Assembly (NCBI GenBank): GCA_947594835.1
Contig: CANQEH010000002.1
Span: 62,001-126,000, forward strand
Direction of reading: 5' to 3'
Origin: an uncultured Acetatifactor sp.
GTDB lineage: Bacteria; Bacillota; Clostridia; Lachnospirales; Lachnospiraceae
Length of the DNA stretch: 64,000 bases
The notes beneath the pieces are model-generated. The model was not told where the DNA came from, ran no database searches, and saw only the letters and a list, made by a program, of their open reading frames with translations. This document shows positions 58,830 to 64,000 of the stretch, piece after piece. A program made the position numbers and the translations under genes. The first letter of the stretch is position 1. Every line of letters begins with the position of its first letter.

Positions 58830-59906
58830 TCACAGGATGGTGCCGCCCCCCAGCACATACCCGTCCCGGTAAAAGACCACCGCCTGCCCCGGCGTCACCG
58901 CCCGCACCGGCGTTTCAAACAGGCAGCGCACCCTGCCGTCCGGCAGCCTTTCGATGCTGCAGTCCGCCCCGGCGTGGTTATAGCGGATTTTTGCCCTGAC
59001 TCTGACCGGTTCCGTCAGTTCCTCCACCGCCATCAGGTTCACCCGGTCACAGAACAGCTCCCGGGAAAACACTTCCTCCTCTTTTCCCACCACCACCTGG
59101 TTCCTGTCCCGGTCGATCCGGGTCACAAACACCCGCTCTCCCAGGGGAAGGCCCAGGCCCCGGCGCTGGCCCACAGTGTAATGGATGATCCCCTTATGTC
59201 GCCCCAGCACTTTTCCTGTGCCGTCCACAAACTCCCCTGGACCGGGGATGTCTTCCCCCGCCTGCCGTTCAATGAACCCGGCGTAATCCCCGTCCGGCAC
59301 AAAGCAGATCTCCTGGCTGTCCGGCTTGTCCGCCACGGCCAGCCCCTGCCTGCCTGCGATCTCCCGTATCTGGGCTTTCGTGTACTCCCCCACGGGCATC
59401 AGCGTTCTGGCAAGCTGCTCCTGGGTCAGGCTGTAAAGCGCGTAGGTCTGATCCTTTGCGGCGCAGGCGGCGGTCTGCAGGGTCAGCCTTCCCCCCGGCA
59501 GACGGAGGATCCTGGCGTAATGCCCTGTGGCGATATAATCCGCCCCGATGGCCAGGCTGCGCTCTAAGAGCGCCTCCCACTTCACATACCGGTTGCAGGC
59601 AATACAGGGGTTGGGGGTATGCCCCCTTACGTATTCCTCCACAAAATAGTCGATGACCCGGCGCTCAAAGACATCCCTGAAATTCATCACATAGTGGGGG
59701 ATTTGGAGCTCTGCCGCCACCCTGGCGGCGTCCTCCACCGCGGAAAGGCCGCAGCAGCCCCCCTTCTCCTGCACGTCCCAGGATTCCTCACTCTGCCAGA
59801 TCTGCATGGTGACGCCGATGACCTCATACCCCTGTTCTTTCAAAAGATAAGCCGCCACGGAGGAATCCACGCCTCCTGACATCCCCACTACCACCCGTTT
59901 TTTCAT
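58830..59906 (-). CDS. mnmA: tRNA-specific 2-thiouridylase MnmA
   Basis: Adds sulfur to U34 of tRNA-Lys, Glu and Gln. The 358 residues have the PP-loop GMSGGVDSSVAA, the catalytic Cys pair in HTPNPCIACNRYVK and EICFVPDGD, and DQTYALYSL. The start at 59906 gives MKKRVVVGMSGG with GAGGTG upstream; a longer in-frame start would begin in the promoter. iscU and nifS lie upstream and may supply sulfur. Confidence 0.96.
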   Translation of the reverse strand: MKKRVVVGMSGGVDSSVAAYLLKEQGYEVIGVTMQIWQSEESWDVQEKGGCCGLSAVEDAARVAAELQIPHYVMNFRDVFERRVIDYFVEEYVRGHTPNPCIACNRYVKWEALLERSLAIGADYIATGHYARILRLPGGRLTLQTAACAAKDQTYALYSLTQEQLARTLMPVGEYTKAQIREIAGRQGLAVADKPDSQEICFVPDGDYAGFIERQAGEDIPGPGEFVDGTGKVLGRHKGIIHYTVGQRRGLGLPLGERVFVTRIDRDRNQVVVGKEEEVFSRELFCDRVNLMAVEELTEPVRVRAKIRYNHAGADCSIERLPDGRVRCLFETPVRAVTPGQAVVFYRDGYVLGGGTIL

Positions 59907-59955
59907 GCCGGTACACCTCTTTTTTCCCTTGCGTCTGGCCCTTTGCCTGTCCCCC

Positions 59956-59984
59956 AGTATACTATAATTTTCCCGAAAACACAA
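59956..59984 (-). promoter_or_regulatory. Probable mnmA promoter
   Basis: TTGTGT (-35), a 17-base spacer and TATACT (-10) on the minus strand. It overlaps nothing of the small membrane gene, which ends at 59990. Confidence 0.65.
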
Positions 59985-59989
59985 CCGCC

Positions 59990-60193
59990 TTACCCCTGCC
60001 CCTGGTCCATGCAGGCTTCCGACGCCCGGTTCCCTTCCCCCTGCTCCAGAAGCCCGGCCAGACGGTCTGTTCCCTTCCAGAGAAAAGAGATGGCGGTGAC
60101 CAGGACGCCCGCAGGCACCATCAGGATCCCCACCGTCGAAATCCCTAAGATCAGGACGAAATATTTCAAAATCTTTTTAAACAGCCCCTTCAT
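59990..60193 (-). CDS. Small membrane protein of unknown function
   Basis: A 67-residue protein starting MKGLFKKILKYFVLILGIST, with a basic N terminus followed by a hydrophobic stretch of one long or two short helices (about 10-44). A charged tail (LAGLLEQGEGNRASEACMDQ) follows. GGAGGG lies just before the ATG at 60193. A longer in-frame reading overlaps the terminator of the gene upstream and is rejected. No function is proposed. Confidence 0.7.
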   Translation of the reverse strand: MKGLFKKILKYFVLILGISTVGILMVPAGVLVTAISFLWKGTDRLAGLLEQGEGNRASEACMDQGQG

Positions 60194-60247
60194 ATGCCCT
60201 CCTTCCAAGCGGATGACCCGATATCCCGCCTGTCTCTTACAGCATAC

Positions 60248-60291
60248 AAAAAGGGAAAATGCGCCGCCATAGAATGGCCTTACATTTTCCC
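60248..60291 (-). terminator. Terminator after the polytopic membrane protein gene
   Basis: GGGAAAATG/CATTTTCCC (9 bp) with an inner GCCA/TGGC pairing, followed by TTTTT on the minus strand. Confidence 0.85.
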
Positions 60292-60299
60292 CTGCCGCC

Positions 60300-61940
60300 T
60301 TACAGTTTTGTAAGAAGCGCACCTTCTTTTGGACGCTTTCCAAAGACCAGAGCCATAAAGACCGGAAAAGCGAAGTAAAAGATCAGCACATAGCGCACCA
60401 GCGCGATGGGGCCCAGCAATACCGTGCCGAATGTCAAAAGGAGGATCCACATGGGAACCGCATAGCAGTACTCCCTCCGATACCACAGATAGGCGGAAAC
60501 GATCAGCCATACCAGAAAATACCAGCCCGGGCTCAAGGCCAAAAACACAAACGGAATCTTCTGCACCTCCCGGCTGTGGGAGATCGCCTCATAGTACTGA
60601 TGCACATGAGGCAGCAGAACGATCTCCGTGCCCGGCGCATCCACCTGATAGTCAAAATAGCTGCTTTTCCCGTAGGCGTCCTGGTAACCGTCCACCACTG
60701 CGAAGGGATACCAGGCGTCCACCGTATTGATCAAAAAGGAGTTCAGATAGGTCAGGGGATGCTCCCTGCCCCATTTCAGCCAGAGCCGCAAAAACTCCTT
60801 CCCTCTCTGCGCAAACACCTCCCTGTTAAAGTCCTTTTTGACAAAATCCGAGACGGTGGCGCGATAGGACTCAAGGCTCTCCTTTGGCACAAAGCTGCAC
60901 AGAAGCTCTACCTCCTCCTGCTCCAGACTGGCGGCGTCATAGCGGTAGACCCGCGCCATCTGCTGCAGCGGGACGGAAAGCATTTCCTCCACCCCGCCGG
61001 GCTTTACGCCCAACAGCCCATACACAGGCCCCACAAAGACGCCATAGGAGACTGCCACCGCGGCCAGCACGGCCAACAGGGCTTTCAGCCTGCGCCGGTT
61101 TTGGAGCAGGCAGTACAGGGCCAGGGCCAAAAACGTCCCGATGACAATGTAAGGCCCGTTGTTGCGCAAAAGCATCGAAAAAAGTGCCGAGACCCCCAAG
61201 GACGCCCAGCCCCCGGGGCGGTCAAAATAAGACGTCTCTCCGCAGCAGAAGCGCATCACGCACAGGAAAAACAACAGCTCCACCGCCGAAAAGAGCACAT
61301 CCTTTGTTGCGCTGATGGAAAACAACTGCACCACAGGGGAAAGGCAATAAAAGCACAGCGCCAGAAGCGCAAGGCGCTCTGACGCCCAAACATCCCTCAA
61401 AAAGCCGATGGTGTAGGTGAGGGCAGCCGCCAGCGCCGCCATCTGCAGCACCGTGGAGACGGCAATCCCCGTCTCATAGCTGCCAGTCAGGGAATAAACC
61501 CCCTCCACCAGCCCTCCCAGAAACAATTCGTGGAGCACAGGGTGATGGGCCGTCAGCTGCCCGGATGCCACCTGCTGCCATTCCTGGTTTGCGTCGTAGG
61601 CAAAGGCCCCGGGAAACAGAGACAAAAGCGCGGGCGTCCAGCACAAAAGCATCAGGCCAAAACAGCACAACGGCCTGTGAAGCAGCCAGGAAAGCCCGCC
61701 GCCCTGCCCCGGCAGGGAAGACCGCACGCCCCCCCGGCGGCCCAGCTGATCCAGCCCCCAGAAGGCCCCATACGCTGCCGCCGCAGACACTGCGGCCCAA
61801 AAAGCCCATTTCCCGTAAAACGCAGCCTGGGTGAGATCTAACGTCTGAAAATTGTCCAGAGAATACCCCGCCACGCACACAAGGCCTGTCAATATCCCCA
61901 CCGCCGCGGAAAACAATGTCCTCCTGCCGATTTTTCCCAT
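60300..61940 (-). CDS. Polytopic membrane protein, DUF6020-like
   Basis: Large membrane protein of 546 residues with about 11-13 hydrophobic helices. A conserved-looking loop after the second or third helix reads LFPGAFAYDANQEWQQV and HHPVLHELFLGG. This layout resembles GT-C-type envelope glycosyltransferases and the clostridial DUF6020 group (family name from memory, not searched). No glycosyltransferase partner is nearby. The ATG at 61940 is preceded by AAGGG; an upstream ATG at 61961 is possible. Confidence 0.7.
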   Translation of the reverse strand: MGKIGRRTLFSAAVGILTGLVCVAGYSLDNFQTLDLTQAAFYGKWAFWAAVSAAAAYGAFWGLDQLGRRGGVRSSLPGQGGGLSWLLHRPLCCFGLMLLCWTPALLSLFPGAFAYDANQEWQQVASGQLTAHHPVLHELFLGGLVEGVYSLTGSYETGIAVSTVLQMAALAAALTYTIGFLRDVWASERLALLALCFYCLSPVVQLFSISATKDVLFSAVELLFFLCVMRFCCGETSYFDRPGGWASLGVSALFSMLLRNNGPYIVIGTFLALALYCLLQNRRRLKALLAVLAAVAVSYGVFVGPVYGLLGVKPGGVEEMLSVPLQQMARVYRYDAASLEQEEVELLCSFVPKESLESYRATVSDFVKKDFNREVFAQRGKEFLRLWLKWGREHPLTYLNSFLINTVDAWYPFAVVDGYQDAYGKSSYFDYQVDAPGTEIVLLPHVHQYYEAISHSREVQKIPFVFLALSPGWYFLVWLIVSAYLWYRREYCYAVPMWILLLTFGTVLLGPIALVRYVLIFYFAFPVFMALVFGKRPKEGALLTKL

Positions 61941-61973
61941 ACACAGCCCTTCCCCAGCCATCTTTCCAGGCTC

Positions 61974-62411
61974 TTAATATTCCTCCTGCGGTTCGCTTTC
62001 GCTGATGTCGTCCACCGGCTTCTTTAAGCCCTCGATGACGATGTGATGCTTTTCCGCATAATCCCACAGGGCTGCGTGAATGGCTTCCTCCGCCAAAAGG
62101 GAACAGTGCACCTTCACGGGAGGCAGGCCGTCCAGGGCTTCCATCACGGCCTTGTTGGTCACCTGCAGGGCCTCCTGTATGGTCTTTCCCTTGACCAGCT
62201 CCGTGGCCATGGAACTGGTGGCCACCGCAGCGCCGCAGCCGAAGGTCTTAAACTTCGCGTCCCGCACAATGCCGTCGTCGTCTATGTCCAGAAAGATACG
62301 CATGATATCGCCGCACTTGGCGTTTCCCACCGTGCCCACGCCGCTGGCATTCTCTATCTCCCCCACATTCCTGGGGTTCTGAAAATGATCCATCACTTTT
62401 TCGCTATACAT
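61974..62411 (-). CDS. iscU: Iron-sulfur scaffold protein IscU (NifU N-terminal type)
   Basis: Scaffold for [2Fe-2S] cluster assembly. The 145 residues include the three cluster cysteines in GNAKCGDIMRIF, FGCGAAVATSSMA and VHCSLLAEEAIHAAL, with the IscU Asp near the first. The C-terminal acidic tail is short. It follows nifS by 36 bases and its product receives sulfur from that desulfurase. No iscA, hscAB or sufBCD genes are present, so this is the minimal clostridial nifS-iscU pair. Confidence 0.95.
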   Translation of the reverse strand: MYSEKVMDHFQNPRNVGEIENASGVGTVGNAKCGDIMRIFLDIDDDGIVRDAKFKTFGCGAAVATSSMATELVKGKTIQEALQVTNKAVMEALDGLPPVKVHCSLLAEEAIHAALWDYAEKHHIVIEGLKKPVDDISESEPQEEY

Positions 62412-62447
62412 CTCATCCTCTTTTCCGCCGTCCGGGACGGCATATGC

Positions 62448-63623
62448 TTACGCCTTCTGCTTTTTGACAAAATCCTCATACAGAGGCGACATCTCCCGCA
62501 GCCTCTGCACGATCTTTTTGAGTTCCTCCACCACCTGATCCATCTCCTCCTTCGTATTTTCCTCGGAGAGAGTCAGGCGCAGGGAGCCATGGGCGATCTC
62601 ATGCTTTAACCCGATGGCCAGGAGCACATGGGAGGGATCCAGGGAGCCGGAGGTGCAGGCCGATCCGCTGGAGGCGCAGATTCCCTTCATATCCAGCATA
62701 ATCAGCATGGATTCCCCTTCAATAAACTGGAAGGCAAAATTGACGTTGCCCGGAAGCCGCCTGACAGGGTGGCCGTTTAAGCGGCAGTAAGGGATTTCCG
62801 CCTGGATCCTGCCGATGAGATAATCCCGCAGTTCGATCTCCTTTGCCGCCTTTTCCTCCATGCGCTTTACCGCCCTGCGCACCGCAGCCCCAAAGCCCAC
62901 GATGCCCGGTACGTTCTCCGTGCCCGCCCGGCGGCCCCGCTCCTGGGTGCCCCCGTGGACAAAGGAGCGGATCTTTACGCCCTGGCGGATGTAGAGCATC
63001 CCGATCCCCTTCGGCCCGTTTAGCTTGTGGGCGCTGGCGCTGAGCATATCCACCGAGAGCTCATCCACGTTGAGGGGCACCTGCCCCAAAGCCTGAACCG
63101 CGTCGGTGTGGAAAAGAACCCCTTTTTCCTTTGCAATGGCGCCGATCTGGGCGATGGGTTCTATGGTTCCGATCTCATTGTTGGCATACATGACGCTGAT
63201 CAAGATCGTGTCGGGGCGGATGGCCGCTCTCACTGCCTCCGGATCCACCAGTCCGTCCTGATCCACATCCAGGTACGTCACTTCAAATCCCTGCTTTTCC
63301 AGATACTGGCAGGTGTGAAGCACCGCGTGATGCTCTATTTTGGTGGTGATGATGTGCTTTCCCTTTTGGGCGCAGGCCTCTGCCGCCGCCTTGATGGCCC
63401 AGTTGTCCGCTTCCGAGCCGCCCGCCGTAAAATAAATCTCCTCCTGCTTTGCGCCGATGGCTTCCGCAATGGTGCGCCTGGCCTCATTGACCGCTTTCTT
63501 GGCGGTATTTCCCAGCGAATACACGGTGCTGGGATTCCCGTAATACTCCGTAAAGTAGGGCAGCATGGCCTCTACCACTTCCGGCGCGGTCTTCGTGGTG
63601 GCCGCATTGTCCAGATAGATCAT
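62448..63623 (-). CDS. nifS: Cysteine desulfurase NifS/IscS
   Basis: PLP enzyme that releases sulfur from cysteine as a persulfide. The 391 residues show the PLP Lys in SASAHKLNGPKGIGMLY, the Asp in HTDAVQALGQ, and the catalytic Cys loop CASSGSACTSGSLDPSH. The length and C-terminal loop place it in the IscS/NifS class I group, not SufS. The ATG at 63623 follows AAGGAGGGATC. It sits at the head of nifS-iscU and may also serve mnmA. Confidence 0.95.
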   Translation of the reverse strand: MIYLDNAATTKTAPEVVEAMLPYFTEYYGNPSTVYSLGNTAKKAVNEARRTIAEAIGAKQEEIYFTAGGSEADNWAIKAAAEACAQKGKHIITTKIEHHAVLHTCQYLEKQGFEVTYLDVDQDGLVDPEAVRAAIRPDTILISVMYANNEIGTIEPIAQIGAIAKEKGVLFHTDAVQALGQVPLNVDELSVDMLSASAHKLNGPKGIGMLYIRQGVKIRSFVHGGTQERGRRAGTENVPGIVGFGAAVRRAVKRMEEKAAKEIELRDYLIGRIQAEIPYCRLNGHPVRRLPGNVNFAFQFIEGESMLIMLDMKGICASSGSACTSGSLDPSHVLLAIGLKHEIAHGSLRLTLSEENTKEEMDQVVEELKKIVQRLREMSPLYEDFVKKQKA

Positions 63624-63766
63624 CGGATCCCTCCTTGTCCCTCTATTGCATAATTTATACTATTTTACTAGGAATACAAAACTAATATAACACCGCACCC
63701 CTGTTCTGTCAACTGCCCCGCCAGAATATACTACACTAAAAAGCGCCCTTGCGTCAGGGGGTATCC

Positions 63767-64000
63767 ATGAACGCCAAAAAAAGCCATCCATTGATCGTAG
63801 GAACCGTACTCCTCACTGCAACAGGGCTTGTAAGCCGCATTATCGGCTTCTTTTATCGGATCTACCTCTCCCGGCTGTTCGGTGAGGAGGGCATGGGCAT
63901 CTACCAGCTTCTGGGCCCCGTCCTGTCCCTGTCCTTCTCCCTCACCGCCGCGGGCTACCAGACTGCCATCTCCAAACTGGTGGCGGAACAAAGCGCCCGG
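63767..64000 (+). CDS. SpoVB/MATE-like polysaccharide flippase (5' part only)
   Basis: The first 78 residues are present and run off the right edge. MNAKKSHPLIVGTVLLTATG is followed by LVSRIIGFFYRIYLSR, GIYQLLGPVLSLSFSLTAAG and a further helix, the standard start of the SpoVB/MurJ-related exporter family. In Firmicutes these genes include spoVB, which acts in spore cortex synthesis; the position within a sporulation-rich segment fits, but other paralogues exist. AGGGGGT lies upstream of the ATG. Confidence 0.8.
   Translation, partial: MNAKKSHPLIVGTVLLTATGLVSRIIGFFYRIYLSRLFGEEGMGIYQLLGPVLSLSFSLTAAGYQTAISKLVAEQSAR

Noticed and set aside
63624..63766. Promoters in the nifS-spoVB gap
   Set aside because: Several AT-rich -10-like words occur (TATAAA, TATAAC), but no pair with a credible -35 at 16-18 bases was convincing on either strand.
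1..64000. Insertion sequences, prophage genes, rRNA, riboswitches
   Set aside because: None seen: no transposase, integrase, phage structural gene, rRNA-like sequence or riboswitch aptamer could be identified by eye.

Overview
The window looks like a chromosomal segment from a motile, endospore-forming anaerobe of the Clostridia, most likely a fairly GC-rich Lachnospiraceae member. The supporting evidence is a Gram-positive fla/che operon in near Bacillus/Clostridium order, PolC-type replicase, CodY, sporulation genes (sigK, gpr, spoIIP and the start of a spoVB-like gene), a tRNA gene without an encoded CCA, and house-keeping promoters of the TTGaca-N17-TATAAT type. The genus assignment is inference. 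No complete mobile element, prophage, CRISPR array or rRNA operon is visible.

Region 1 (1-28966, all minus strand; read from high to low coordinates) is one very long fla/che operon: flgB-flgC-fliE-fliF-fliG-fliH-fliI-fliJ-motE-like-fliK-flgD-flgE accessory gene-flgE-flbD-motA-motB-fliL-fliM-fliY-cheY-fliO-fliP-fliQ-fliR-flhB-flhA-flhF-flhG-PilZ-cheB-cheA (cut by the window edge). It builds the basal body, export gate, hook, stator and C-ring switch, and then feeds chemotaxis. A sigma-A-like promoter precedes flgB. Two strong hairpins lie inside the operon, one before fliK and one between flgE and flbD.

Region 2 (29066-41029, minus) holds the global regulator codY, topA, a tRNA-Glu, polC, ispG, dprA and comM (yifB). 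The dprA-topA-codY-flgB backbone is known from Bacillus; here ispG, polC and a tRNA sit inside it.

Region 3 (41417-50418) carries pilT with a degenerate HD-domain protein, sigK, hemW, lepA, spoIIP and gpr on the minus strand, with rpsT divergent on the plus strand. The gpr-spoIIP-lepA-hemW/rpsT grouping matches Bacillus synteny.

Region 4 (50481-64000) is more mixed. It holds a TPM-domain membrane protein with a zinc-ribbon partner, a broken Rpn-like gene behind the tpiA terminator, the glycolytic genes gapA-pgk-tpiA, and a divergent degV/PHP-phosphatase pair. These are followed by an unrecognised 170-residue protein, mnmA, a small membrane protein, a large polytopic membrane protein and iscU-nifS. 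Sulfur from NifS plausibly feeds both IscU and MnmA. A plus-strand spoVB-like flippase begins at the right edge.

No dramatic new system stands out. The most noteworthy signals are a 14-copy Met-rich pentapeptide repeat in FliY, operon-internal hairpins, an accreted FlgD C terminus, an HD-GYP protein lacking its GYP motif, a sigK without pro-sequence and with a TTG start, and a compact divergent promoter with a palindrome between degV and the PHP gene.
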